A stretch of 64,000 nt of DNA. It comes from Roseivirga sp. 4D4. GTDB taxonomy: Bacteria > Bacteroidota > Bacteroidia > Cytophagales > Cyclobacteriaceae. The notes beneath the pieces were generated by a model, which ran no database searches, was not told the origin of the DNA, and saw nothing but the letters and a program-made list of their open reading frames with translations. The stretch is from positions 293,001-357,000 of the forward strand of contig NZ_MDGP01000001.1 in the NCBI RefSeq assembly GCF_001747095.1, written 5' to 3'. This document shows positions 17,048-25,749 of this stretch, in pieces. Every line of letters begins with the position of its first letter. Position 1 is the stretch's first letter. Made by a program: the position numbers and the translations under genes.

Positions 17048-19414
17048 ATGCTCAAAAACTTCATTTTGGTAACCCTGCGCAATTTGCGCAGGAATACCCT
17101 TTATTCAATTATCAATATCTCAGGCCTATCCATAGGCATTGCTTGTAGCGTTCTCATATTGCTGTGGGTTCAAGACGAGACATCTTTTGATAGGTTTATT
17201 CCCAAAGTCGATAAGATTCACCAGGTCTGGGTAAATGCTAATTATGACAATAGCATCCAGTCTTGGAATTCTGTGCCACTTCCCACCTATATGGAGATGA
17301 AAGGTGCGCATGCGAAGATTGCTAACTCCGTAGTAACCGGTTGGGGAGGAACTCGCTTGATTGCAAGGGAGGACAACCGAATCATGAAGCGAGGCTACTT
17401 TGCTAGTGAAGAGTTTCTCGAGGTATTTGAGTTTCCGATGGTCAAAGGAGATAGAAGCACGGTGATGGATGATCCGTCATCAATTGTGATTTCTGAGGAG
17501 CTCGCAGACGCCCTCTTCAAAGATGAAGATCCTATCGGTAAATTCTTGAAGGTAGATGATTCCAGCACTTTGCAGGTGACAGGGATATTCAAGGATGTCC
17601 CTGAAAACTCGACCTTTCAATTTGATTATCTGATTCCGTGGAAACATCGGGAAGCTACTCAGCAATGGGTGAGGGACAATACCAACAACTGGGGCAATTA
17701 TTCTTTCCAGGTTTATGTAGAACTTAACGGAGAAGGTGATGAATTAGAAGTAGAAGAAAGTGTCAAAGATATGTTAATGGAAAAAGGTCAAGACGATATC
17801 GAGCGTTCTTTTTTCCTACATCCGATGACAAGGTGGAGGTTACATAGCAATTTTGAAAATGGCGTTGAGGCTGGTGGTCAGCATGAGTACGTAACCTTAT
17901 TCACAGCCATTGCCATGTTTATTTTGGTCATAGCTTGTATTAATTTCATGAATTTGGCCACTGCCAGATCAGAAAAACGAGCGCGTGAAGTAGGCATTAG
18001 AAAGAGTTTGGGCTCGAAGAGGAGTCAGCTCATTTTTCAGTTCTACGGAGAGTCGATCGTTATATCGATTATATCATATCTGATCGCCATTTTATTCGTT
18101 CTGGCCCTCCTGCCATCATATAACAACTTGGTAGACAAGAGCTTGATTGTTGATTTCCAATCTAGTCAGTTCTGGATTTTCTCCCTGATGATCATTTTGA
18201 TAACAGGTATCGTGTCTGGAAGTTATCCTTCGCTTTACCTGTCATCTTTCAACCCTATTAAGACCCTAAAGGGAAAGGTCAGTGTGGGTAAGAATGCCAA
18301 TTTGCCGCGAAAAATCTTAGTCGTATTTCAGGTAGGAGTGGCTGTGGTGCTGATTGTAGGTACAATAGTCATTGTTAAGCAAATTGATCTGGCTAAGAGC
18401 AGAGACCTTGGCTATAATCAAGAAGGTCTGATTACCGTACCTGGTACCGCAGAAACCCTTGAAAATTATGATGTAATCAAGCAGGAACTCATAAGAAAAG
18501 GAGCAATCCTGAATATGACCCGTTCGAATAGCGATGTCACAAGTGTTAACTCCAATAACTTCCTAAGCTGGCCTGGTAAGCCAGAGTCGCAACGGGTAAT
18601 GTTTGTGACCATCGTTGCAAATTATGATTATGCGGAAACAGTGGGTTCAGAAATGCTCATGGGTCGAGATTTTTCAAAAGAATTTGCAACCGATACGGCC
18701 GCAATCATTGTGAATCAAGCAGCATTAGATATCATGGAGTTGGAGAATCCTATCGGTACGCAGTTAGATCTCTGGGGTCAAAATAGAACGTTGGTCGGAG
18801 TGATCGATAATATTCTTATGGGCTCTCCGTATGAACAAGTGAGACCTATGTTTATGATTCTAGATGACTGGGGCTATGGTTCGATGACGCTAAGAATGCC
18901 GGCTACCAATAATGTGCAGGCAAACCTAAGTCAGATTCAAGAGGTTTTTGAACAGTATAATCCAGCTTATCCATTTGAGTATCGTTTTGCGGATGTGGAT
19001 TTCGAGAGAAAGTACACGACCATCAACCTAACAAGGAACCTCGCAACGATTTTTGCTTTCCTGACCATATTTATCACTGGGTTGGGATTGTTCGGGTTGG
19101 CATCTTATATGGCGGAGCAGCGCATCAAGGAAATCGGTATTCGTAAGGTGCTGGGAGCCTCTGTGACTAATTTAATCAGGTTGATATCCATCGACTTTGC
19201 CAAGCTGGTAATGATTGGTTTCGTGATCTTCTCACCGTTGGCCTACTTCGGTCTAGACCAATATTTAGGAAGGTATACGATCAGAACATCTATCGATTGG
19301 TGGATTTTCGCCCTAACAGGGGTGGTCGCCTTGGCCTTTGCACTATTGGTCGTAATCAATCAGGCAAGAAGAGCCGCTTTGGCTAACCCAGCAAGATCTT
19401 TAAGAAGCGAGTAA
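17048..19414 (+). CDS. FtsX/MacB-type ABC transporter permease (two-module)
   Basis: 788 aa. Layout: N-terminal helix, MacB periplasmic core domain (about 45-245), FtsX helices (about 285-405), a second helix and core (about 425-630), and the final FtsX module (about 675-785). The cytoplasmic coupling motifs are REVGIRKSLGSKRSQL and KEIGIRKVLGASVTNL. This is the large Bacteroidota permease type; no ATPase is encoded nearby, so a distantly encoded ATPase is required. Paralogues are at 28963 and 33502. Substrate unknown, often assigned to antimicrobial or lipoprotein export. Confidence 0.9.
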   Translation: MLKNFILVTLRNLRRNTLYSIINISGLSIGIACSVLILLWVQDETSFDRFIPKVDKIHQVWVNANYDNSIQSWNSVPLPTYMEMKGAHAKIANSVVTGWGGTRLIAREDNRIMKRGYFASEEFLEVFEFPMVKGDRSTVMDDPSSIVISEELADALFKDEDPIGKFLKVDDSSTLQVTGIFKDVPENSTFQFDYLIPWKHREATQQWVRDNTNNWGNYSFQVYVELNGEGDELEVEESVKDMLMEKGQDDIERSFFLHPMTRWRLHSNFENGVEAGGQHEYVTLFTAIAMFILVIACINFMNLATARSEKRAREVGIRKSLGSKRSQLIFQFYGESIVISIISYLIAILFVLALLPSYNNLVDKSLIVDFQSSQFWIFSLMIILITGIVSGSYPSLYLSSFNPIKTLKGKVSVGKNANLPRKILVVFQVGVAVVLIVGTIVIVKQIDLAKSRDLGYNQEGLITVPGTAETLENYDVIKQELIRKGAILNMTRSNSDVTSVNSNNFLSWPGKPESQRVMFVTIVANYDYAETVGSEMLMGRDFSKEFATDTAAIIVNQAALDIMELENPIGTQLDLWGQNRTLVGVIDNILMGSPYEQVRPMFMILDDWGYGSMTLRMPATNNVQANLSQIQEVFEQYNPAYPFEYRFADVDFERKYTTINLTRNLATIFAFLTIFITGLGLFGLASYMAEQRIKEIGIRKVLGASVTNLIRLISIDFAKLVMIGFVIFSPLAYFGLDQYLGRYTIRTSIDWWIFALTGVVALAFALLVVINQARRAALANPARSLRSE

Positions 19415-21628
19415 TTACTTGTTCAAAGACTTTCTAAAACCAATATTATCAAGGGCGATTAGCCCTTGATTGGTTTTGTCGAAGACAAATTCTATGGCAG
19501 TTAAACTGACAGAGTCTTGCCTAAGGGTTTTCAAAGGAAGGTGAGCGCTTTCCATAGCTATTTCCCACTCACCCCCAAAAGAGCCATTCATTTTGTCCAG
19601 TTTCATATACCTGACTTTCAGTTTGGGAGCTAGCTTTTTGTGCGCTAAAAGTGTTGTTCGTATCGTATCTTGAGGGGTGATCAGATTGATCGTGAAATCT
19701 ACGTTTACGGTGTCTTGAACTTTTAAATTACTATCACTTGTCCTGCCTAAGGAAAGAATCATCTCGTCATTAGGAGTTATGGAAAACGGTTGATCTAAGG
19801 TAAGGCTATACTTAGCAACTCCACTGATAGAGTCCTTAGCCCAACCTAAGATAACCGCATTGGTACCTTGCGTTTCACCACCTCGCATTTTCAGTGGCTC
19901 TTCGCGCCAAACCATAAGGTTTTCTGCCTTGATTATTCCTGATTTGCCGGTGTTTAGATTGATGTCCCCTTCGAAATCAAAGAGAACCTGGTCATGAGCA
20001 TCTTGGTAGTTATTCAAAAACACTGTGTTGGGGAGCCATGGTTTTGCACTGTAAGCATTCTTAAAAACCTCATCATAGGCCTGCTTCTTATTGAAAGTGC
20101 GCTCGGCAAAGGCACCAATAAAGACTTTGGCTGCCTGACGTTGTTCTTCACCAGAGATCAGGGCTCCCGTATTCAGGAACCAACCATAGGGCTCTCCGAA
20201 ATCTCTTCTTCCCCAAATAGAGTTGAACTGGCCATGATTGGCTTTATGGATAAGCACCCCAGCTTTGAAATAGTCAGTAGAGTCTGAATTTTTCACTCTT
20301 TGATACTGTCTCAAACCGAAGAAACTAGCCTCATCCGCATCGTAACTCCCTTGTAGTGATAGGTAGTTAATGTTTTCCAGTTTCATACGTCTGAAATACC
20401 TTTGGTCGGTAGGCGCAATGGTAACAATGCCTTGGATGCCGAAGTTGAAATCGAATTTTACGTTCGCATTATCAGGAAAGTAGGGGAGTTTATTATAGGC
20501 GGCAGCAATACTGACTGCTTCTCCACCACGTGAGTGACCCATTAACATCACTTGATTCAAGTCTGCTTTTTCGAATAAGTCAGCAGAAGGATCGGTGGAC
20601 CATTTCTGCCATTGTTCGAGGTGCTTAAGCAATAGCCATGCTCTAATTGGCATTTCTCGGCCTCGGAAATCTCCAGACCATGTGCCATTGATATAGTTCT
20701 CGTCAACGGACACCGTAATAAACCCTCTACTAGCCAGAAGTTCGCCCAAATAGGCATAACCAGGGTCTGAATGATGTTCCATGCCGTGATTCCCGTGGAC
20801 AATAAGGATTAGGGGTGATTTTTCTTCTTTTTTAGGCATCCAAACGCGTCCATTGATGGGAGCCTCATCTATGCCAAAGCCCCAGTATCTTTCACGCCAT
20901 TTCTTACGTTTCCCTTTCCATTCTGGAAGTAGCAGCCTGCCATCTACTGGTTCCGTCTTGTATTTAACCCCTTCGGCAAACTCAGGTCTTCTAATATCCT
21001 TTCCACTTCCATATGTGAAAGATTCAACCTCATAGGTTCCTTTGCTTGCTGGATTGTCAACTCCCAAACTGGCCAAATCAACTGAAGCCATTCCTACAAA
21101 ATTCAAGGGATAGGGATCTTCTCCACTAGAAACAATCCCTGATACTGGATAGTAAAGGCTTGCAAGACCAGCAATTGTCAGAATGCCATAAATAACCTTA
21201 CTTCCTTGGCCTCTTATAAGATTGTTGACTGAACCTCCGATCAGGATCATGCCTAACATTCCAAGTCCAAGGGTTAGGTTTACTTGTCCCTGAGGCCAGC
21301 TGAGACGCATATAGCGGGCCAACATATAAACCCCAATAACTGCCAGTATCAACGAGACATAATTGGTCGGTAGTGATTTAGAAATAGCGCTTGCCAGTGT
21401 GCCTACCCAACGGAATAGGTGGAAAGCGATGATGCCTGCAAGAAGGTAAACAGCCACTTGCAGATAGGGAGATAGCCCAGTTCTAAAATAGAAACCGGCA
21501 AAGGCCATGATAAACAAAGACAATAAGAACAAGCCCCAAAAAGCACCCTTCAAAAACCCTTCCTTGGAGGTTTTAGGTTGTTTGGGTAGGCTATTGAGCT
21601 TCTTAAGTTTGTTGAATTGGTTGATCAT
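19415..21628 (-). CDS. Alpha/beta hydrolase with N-terminal membrane domain
   Basis: 737 aa. Residues about 25-165 contain five or six hydrophobic helices. The rest is an alpha/beta hydrolase: the oxyanion-hole strand LILIVHGNHGMEHHSD and the nucleophile elbow MGHSRGGEAVS (about S366). A histidine-containing turn near AGVLIHKANHGQFNSIWG could supply the catalytic His. A C-terminal beta domain (about 570-737) may bind carbohydrate or substrate. The size and the membrane anchor are unusual for the family. Convergent with the permease gene: the stops are adjacent. Confidence 0.8.
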   Translation of the reverse strand: MINQFNKLKKLNSLPKQPKTSKEGFLKGAFWGLFLLSLFIMAFAGFYFRTGLSPYLQVAVYLLAGIIAFHLFRWVGTLASAISKSLPTNYVSLILAVIGVYMLARYMRLSWPQGQVNLTLGLGMLGMILIGGSVNNLIRGQGSKVIYGILTIAGLASLYYPVSGIVSSGEDPYPLNFVGMASVDLASLGVDNPASKGTYEVESFTYGSGKDIRRPEFAEGVKYKTEPVDGRLLLPEWKGKRKKWRERYWGFGIDEAPINGRVWMPKKEEKSPLILIVHGNHGMEHHSDPGYAYLGELLASRGFITVSVDENYINGTWSGDFRGREMPIRAWLLLKHLEQWQKWSTDPSADLFEKADLNQVMLMGHSRGGEAVSIAAAYNKLPYFPDNANVKFDFNFGIQGIVTIAPTDQRYFRRMKLENINYLSLQGSYDADEASFFGLRQYQRVKNSDSTDYFKAGVLIHKANHGQFNSIWGRRDFGEPYGWFLNTGALISGEEQRQAAKVFIGAFAERTFNKKQAYDEVFKNAYSAKPWLPNTVFLNNYQDAHDQVLFDFEGDINLNTGKSGIIKAENLMVWREEPLKMRGGETQGTNAVILGWAKDSISGVAKYSLTLDQPFSITPNDEMILSLGRTSDSNLKVQDTVNVDFTINLITPQDTIRTTLLAHKKLAPKLKVRYMKLDKMNGSFGGEWEIAMESAHLPLKTLRQDSVSLTAIEFVFDKTNQGLIALDNIGFRKSLNK

Positions 21629-21697
21629 CTTCCTCAGGTTGAATGGGGAAGATATCGATTTTTAGAATTCGCTCAGCGCTATTCTTATAAGTGGCAA

Positions 21698-22237
21698 TTA
21701 CCCTTTGCCAATCTCAGCAATGTACTGGTAACATGGAGATCCATGAAAATCGAACTGTAGTCCTCTTTTCATGCCATTTTTCTCTGCTACTTTTTGAGAA
21801 CCAATATTGTCGATGCTAATGATTGAAATTACGCGCTCGTCTAAACCCTGCTCTTCGAAGTAGGCTCTAAATCTCATAGCCATTTCGGAAGCATAACCCA
21901 TTCCCCAACGACTAGGGATCACCGAATAGCCAATTTCGAAATAGTCTTCGCCCATTATGTCTTCTCTCAAAATCAGGCCCACATTGCCGATCAGTTCGTT
22001 GGTTGACTTTTCGATGGTAGCCAACATGCCGATACCCGTTTCTTCGTAGCGCTTCATTTGTCTTTCGGTCCAAATGACGGATTCTTCTTCAGGACTTTTC
22101 GGATTATCAATACCCACGAAGTGTAGATAGGGGTTATCTCTGAAAAATGCTTCCCAAGGCTTTATATCCTCTTTGGTTATTGGCCGATAATAAAGTCTTT
22201 CGGATTCAATTGGGAGTTCATATTCGTGAATGAGCAT
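21698..22237 (-). CDS. GNAT family N-acetyltransferase (RimJ/RimL type)
   Basis: 179 aa. The pattern begins with ESERLYYRPITKEDIKPW, then IGNVGLILREDI, and the acetyl-CoA loop region IGYSVIPSRWGMGYASEMAM (RxxGxG/A form). It ends with SIDNIGSQKVAEKNGMK, typical of the RimJ/RimL-like subgroup. Acceptor unknown. Last gene of a four-gene minus-strand group (EamA, YigZ, DUF2007, GNAT); 11 bp from the DUF2007 stop. Confidence 0.85.
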   Translation of the reverse strand: MLIHEYELPIESERLYYRPITKEDIKPWEAFFRDNPYLHFVGIDNPKSPEEESVIWTERQMKRYEETGIGMLATIEKSTNELIGNVGLILREDIMGEDYFEIGYSVIPSRWGMGYASEMAMRFRAYFEEQGLDERVISIISIDNIGSQKVAEKNGMKRGLQFDFHGSPCYQYIAEIGKG

Positions 22238-22248
22238 GTTTTTTTAAG

Positions 22249-22596
22249 TTAGAAGTCTAGAGAGCCATTTAGGTACAATATTAAAAAGAGTATGCTAATC
22301 AATACTAGGCCAACAATCGCAATTACCTTTTGGTCTTTTTTGAGTCCACCTTTGTGGTTTTTATCAGAATCACCTGGTAGTTCTACACCTTGGGCTTTCA
22401 AAATTTCGGTAGCAGCGAGAGCATCATTCTCATCAACTTGTAGCTTAACCCCACCGATGGCATTGGATAGAAAGTTCTCAGTTTGTACACTGTATTCGTC
22501 TTTTAAAAAGACTGGAATGCCCTCAGATTCAAGTCTTGCCTTAATGATATAGGCATCTTGTGGTAAATGGAATATGGCTACGGTGATGAAGGTCAA
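22249..22596 (-). CDS. DUF2007 family protein with C-terminal membrane helix
   Basis: 115 aa. N-terminal DUF2007 fold: PQDAYIIKARLESEGIPVFL followed by GGVKLQVDENDALAATEIL. A basic linker precedes one C-terminal membrane helix (KVIAIVGLVLISILFLILYL). The start is TTG, whose T overlaps the yigZ stop so that TTGA serves both (22593-22596). I accept it because the DUF2007 homology begins at once. DUF2007 proteins are small putative signal-transducing proteins; the function is not known. Confidence 0.8.
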   Translation of the reverse strand: MTFITVAIFHLPQDAYIIKARLESEGIPVFLKDEYSVQTENFLSNAIGGVKLQVDENDALAATEILKAQGVELPGDSDKNHKGGLKKDQKVIAIVGLVLISILFLILYLNGSLDF

Positions 22597-23207
22597 TTTC
22601 TGTGTTTCAATTCAATGGGATGGCTTAAATTATTCAATAACGTTACCTTTTCGTTCAAGTTATCCATCTGACTTATGACTACCTCAAGATGCATAATGCA
22701 TAAGGAGTCATAGTCTTGTCCTTTGACTTTTAAGTCCAGGTCTTTCACCAGCTTCATTACCTCATTCATTTCGTCATAAGGAAAGCGAAGGGTTACCTGC
22801 TCAGTAATGTCTTTTTTGACAATTTGGTTTGCATCGAGCGCTTCGGTCGCTGCCGTTTTATAGGCATGTATTAGCCCACTAACCCCCAGTTTAGTACCTC
22901 CGAAGTATCGAATAACCACTACGAGTGTATTGGTCAATTCACGAGATTTGATTTGCCCAAGAATGGGATCGCCAGCAGAGTGATTTGGTTCTCCATCGTC
23001 ATTGGCGCGGGTTTCAGTACCTGCATGTCCTAAAACGTAGGCGTAGCAATGATGGCGGGCATCATAGTATTCCTTTCGCAAGCCTTCAAGTTTTTCTTTT
23101 ACCTCGTCTACACTTTCAACTGGGAAAGCGATCGCGATGAATTTGCTCCCTTTTTCCTTGTAGAGGCCTTCAGATTGATTCGATATGGTTAAGAAGCTAT
23201 CCTGCAT
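22593..23207 (-). CDS. YigZ/IMPACT family protein
   Basis: 204 aa from the ATG at 23207 (MQDSFLTI); the longer frame to 23282 is out of register with family starts and overlaps eamA. The IMPACT domain is clear: GSKFIAIAFPVESVDE, DARHHCYAYVLG, NDDGEPNHSAGDPILG and VVVIRYFGGTKLGVSGLIHAY. The C-terminal DUF1949-like ferredoxin domain follows. Thought to act in translation or stress control, possibly binding ribosomes or nucleic acids; the role in Bacteroidota is unproven. Two bp from the EamA gene stop. Confidence 0.9.
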   Translation of the reverse strand: MQDSFLTISNQSEGLYKEKGSKFIAIAFPVESVDEVKEKLEGLRKEYYDARHHCYAYVLGHAGTETRANDDGEPNHSAGDPILGQIKSRELTNTLVVVIRYFGGTKLGVSGLIHAYKTAATEALDANQIVKKDITEQVTLRFPYDEMNEVMKLVKDLDLKVKGQDYDSLCIMHLEVVISQMDNLNEKVTLLNNLSHPIELKHRN

Positions 23208-23209
23208 GT

Positions 23210-24106
23210 TTAAATGGACTTCAGTATTTCCTGATGACTCAGTAGAAGGATAACAATTACGGCAAGCCCAACCCCAAGCCAATTGACTTTACTAAGTTTC
23301 TCTCTGAATAGAATGACAGCAGCAAGGGTTGAAACGATAATAATGCCGATGTTCAAAGAAGGGTAGAGTATGGCACCATTATTATCAAAGGCACTAAGTG
23401 CTTTCAACTGAAAGTAGATGGAAAAGTAGTTGGGTACCCCAAGATAAATACCTCCGAGAATGTCCTTCCACCTAAATTTTATACCCTGAATTAAGGCTAT
23501 CGTTAGACCGATAATAAATGCAAAAGCGAAGATAAAAATAGGAAAGACTGACTCTGTAGATGCAGTCACGAAGTGATGGTTAGCATAGTTTAGCGAAGTG
23601 TCGATAACACCTCCTAAAAAGAATACAGCCAATGGCAAAGCAATATAGCTGAGGGTTAAGGGCTGCTTTTTTGAATGGATACTCGACTTTTTGCGGCTTA
23701 CCAATAAAATTGCAACAAAGGCCAGTATGATGCCTATATAGTTCCAGGTGTCAAGATCATTGGTGCCAAGCTGGAGAATGAAAAGGCTAAAAACAACCGG
23801 GATGGCTAAGCTCATCTTGCTAGCTACTGAAGCGACAGAAACCCCTCTGAGTTGCGTAGTTCTGGCCATGAGATAGAAAGTACTTACAAAGACAACACCT
23901 AAGGCCATGGCCATATAGAACCAGTTGGCAGAGGTATCGAGTTGGTTAGTTACATGGCCAAATCCGGTGTAAAGAATGCCTGTAATTACGCAAACCCCAT
24001 AATTGGTGATGATCGCAGGAAAAGTCTTTATAGAATACTTGCTAAAGGACCTGAAAGCCATGAAAATGGCAACATTGGCTAATATGGTGAGGAGCAGGTA
24101 AAACAC
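23210..24106 (-). CDS. EamA/DMT family transporter
   Basis: 298 aa with ten hydrophobic segments and the two-fold EamA repeat; the second repeat ends GIIIVSTLAAVILFREKLSK and LGVGLAVIVILLL. Start GTG at 24106, directly continuing into a hydrophobic first helix. It probably moves a small metabolite across the inner membrane; substrate unknown. First gene of the minus-strand group 24106-21698, divergent from the AAA ATPase operon whose promoter array lies in the 137 bp between them. Confidence 0.8.
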   Translation of the reverse strand: MFYLLLTILANVAIFMAFRSFSKYSIKTFPAIITNYGVCVITGILYTGFGHVTNQLDTSANWFYMAMALGVVFVSTFYLMARTTQLRGVSVASVASKMSLAIPVVFSLFILQLGTNDLDTWNYIGIILAFVAILLVSRKKSSIHSKKQPLTLSYIALPLAVFFLGGVIDTSLNYANHHFVTASTESVFPIFIFAFAFIIGLTIALIQGIKFRWKDILGGIYLGVPNYFSIYFQLKALSAFDNNGAILYPSLNIGIIIVSTLAAVILFREKLSKVNWLGVGLAVIVILLLSHQEILKSI

Positions 24107-24152
24107 GGTGGGCGAAATTAATCAAAAGAATGACGTACTCCACTTGAGTGTT

Positions 24153-24233
24153 GATTTATTACAAGATGTATATTACATACTGTATAATACATAGTGTAAA
24201 TTACAGTTTGTAAATTACATTATGTATATTAAT
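24153..24233. promoter_or_regulatory. Array of palindromes TGTANNNTACA with exact 14-bp period
   Basis: Four exact copies of TGTANNNTACA start at 24167, 24181, 24195 and 24209, exactly 14 bp apart. A fifth diverged unit (TGTATATTAAT) is at 24223 and a sixth (8 of 11 matches) at 24153. Each unit is a dyad, so this looks like a tandem operator for a dimeric protein. The last units overlap the -33/-7 elements of the promoter in front of the ATPase gene. Confidence 0.75.
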
Positions 24234-24237
24234 TTTG
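24207..24237 (+). promoter_or_regulatory. Bacteroidota-type promoter of the AAA ATPase/glycan operon
   Basis: TTTG (24207-24210), 19 bp, then TAATTTTG (24230-24237) fits TTTG-N19-21-TAnnTTTG fully. Transcription would start about 7 bp later, at or next to the ATG at 24244, implying a leaderless mRNA. The element lies inside the palindrome array. Confidence 0.65.
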
Positions 24238-24243
24238 TATGGA

Positions 24244-25359
24244 ATGACAAATCCGTTTTTAATCAAGGGGTATCTCAGTGCTGCTTACTTCTGTGACCGG
24301 GAGAAGGAAACGGAAAAGATCATTACGGCCATTCGTAATCGGCAGGATTTAACCATTCATGCATATCGTAGGCTGGGTAAGTCAGCATTACTAAAACACG
24401 TTGAAAATCAGGTTGGGAAAGAATTCTACTTTGTATACACCGATATCTGGGGGACAAGCTCAGTATCCGATTTTCTCAGAGAAGTGTCTAATGGGATTAT
24501 AAAGAGTAACATCTTTTCTAAAAGAGGAATTGGCCAGCGGTTGCAGGAGTTCATTAAATCAATCGGTACATCATTCACGATCGGCTTAGATGGTAGGCCT
24601 TCAATAGATGTGATCTACAACGATCAGCATAGTGTTTTTAAAAGCCTTGAAGAAGTGATGGCTTTCTTGGATAATCAAGACAAGCCGGTCGTTTTGGCCA
24701 TTGATGAGTTCCAGGAAATTAAGAAATACGATTCGGCTAAAACACCCATTGAGGCAACACTCAGAAAACTCACACAAAACAGTCAAAACGTTCGCTTCAT
24801 CTATAGTGGAAGTGAATACCATTTGATTAACGAGATATTTAACACGCACAATCGGCCGTTTTATCAGAGCACACGAATGATGCAGCTAGGGTCTATTCCC
24901 AAGCAGGAGTATCAGAAGTTTATCGTGAACCATTTTAAAAAAGGGAAGAAGCCTATCAACGAAACGCTTGTTGAAGACATCTTAGAATATGCCTATCTGC
25001 ATACGTACTACGTGCAGGCTATTTTTAATTATTTATTCGGATTACCGGAAGTGCCCTCTAATTGGCAAGAATTTGAGCAAGTGTATTATCCGTTTATAGA
25101 AGAAAAGGGTGTGTTTTATGCTGAGCTACCACAGCGGATAACACCTCAGCAGTTTGTGGTGACAAAGGCTTTTGCAAAGGCAGGCAAGGTCACATCGCCT
25201 ACAGGTTCTGAATTTTTGAGGTTGGCAAATTTCACCAACTCTAGTAGTATGAGAAGGGCGGTAAAGGCCCTCGAGGAGAAACAGATCATCATTAAGGACG
25301 GGGATTTTTATCGCCTATACGATGTTTTTTTGGGGCACTATTTAAAGTTCAATTCTTAG
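24244..25359 (+). CDS. AAA ATPase of the archaeal-ATPase-like (PF01637-type) family
   Basis: 371 aa. I start at the ATG 24244; a TTG nine bases upstream would overlap the -7 element. The sequence begins NPFLIKGYLSAAYFCDREKE, characteristic of this family. Walker A-like loop is AYRRLGKSALLKH (G45-K46-S47). Walker B is VVLAIDEFQEI (about 155-165), followed by the sensor segment VRFIYSGSEYHL. The C-terminal half contains a winged-helix-like region (about 290-371, TNSSSMRRAVKALEEKQIII). These proteins often occur in many copies per genome; their role is unknown. It is 3 bp upstream of the FdtA-like gene. Confidence 0.85.
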   Translation: MTNPFLIKGYLSAAYFCDREKETEKIITAIRNRQDLTIHAYRRLGKSALLKHVENQVGKEFYFVYTDIWGTSSVSDFLREVSNGIIKSNIFSKRGIGQRLQEFIKSIGTSFTIGLDGRPSIDVIYNDQHSVFKSLEEVMAFLDNQDKPVVLAIDEFQEIKKYDSAKTPIEATLRKLTQNSQNVRFIYSGSEYHLINEIFNTHNRPFYQSTRMMQLGSIPKQEYQKFIVNHFKKGKKPINETLVEDILEYAYLHTYYVQAIFNYLFGLPEVPSNWQEFEQVYYPFIEEKGVFYAELPQRITPQQFVVTKAFAKAGKVTSPTGSEFLRLANFTNSSSMRRAVKALEEKQIIIKDGDFYRLYDVFLGHYLKFNS

Positions 25360-25362
25360 CAA

Positions 25363-25749
25363 ATGGCAAAAAGACCGGAACTCTACACATTCACTCAGAT
25401 TTCTGATTCAAGGGGAGATCTTTCGTTTCTCGAAGAATTGAAAGATGTACCTTTTGAGGTCAAAAGGGTCTATTGGCTTAATGATGTACCTGAGCAACAG
25501 GTGAGGGGAGGCCACGCCCACAAAACGGGAGAGCAAGTGATCATTTGCTTGCAGGGTACGGTAGAAGTGGTGCTGGAATCGCAGACTAATGAACGGTTAT
25601 CATATACTTTAAGCCAACCAAATACAGGACTCTATATTCCACCGTTATGGTGGGGAAAAATGTTATTCAAAGGAAAAGCGATGCTCTTGGGTTTAGCCTC
25701 AGATGAGTTCTCTGAAGACGATTACATCAGAAATAGAGAAGATTTTTAG
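25363..25749 (+). CDS. FdtA/WxcM-like sugar 3,4-ketoisomerase (cupin)
   Basis: 128 aa, single cupin. The family core RGGHAHKTGEQVI (H51, H53), the strand VVLESQ and the motif LYIPPLWWGKM are visible. FdtA enzymes isomerise dTDP-6-deoxy-hexos-4-ulose to the 3-keto sugar in synthesis of 3-aminosugars such as Fuc3NAc. No transaminase or sugar-nucleotide dehydratase is next to it, so this could instead be a related WxcM-like domain acting on an acceptor made elsewhere. It abuts the next gene without a gap. Confidence 0.75.
   Translation: MAKRPELYTFTQISDSRGDLSFLEELKDVPFEVKRVYWLNDVPEQQVRGGHAHKTGEQVIICLQGTVEVVLESQTNERLSYTLSQPNTGLYIPPLWWGKMLFKGKAMLLGLASDEFSEDDYIRNREDF

Noticed and set aside
24244..25359. 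Antiviral defence ATPase
   Set aside because: No defence partner genes adjoin it; neighbours are glycan genes and the family is common and multi-copy.
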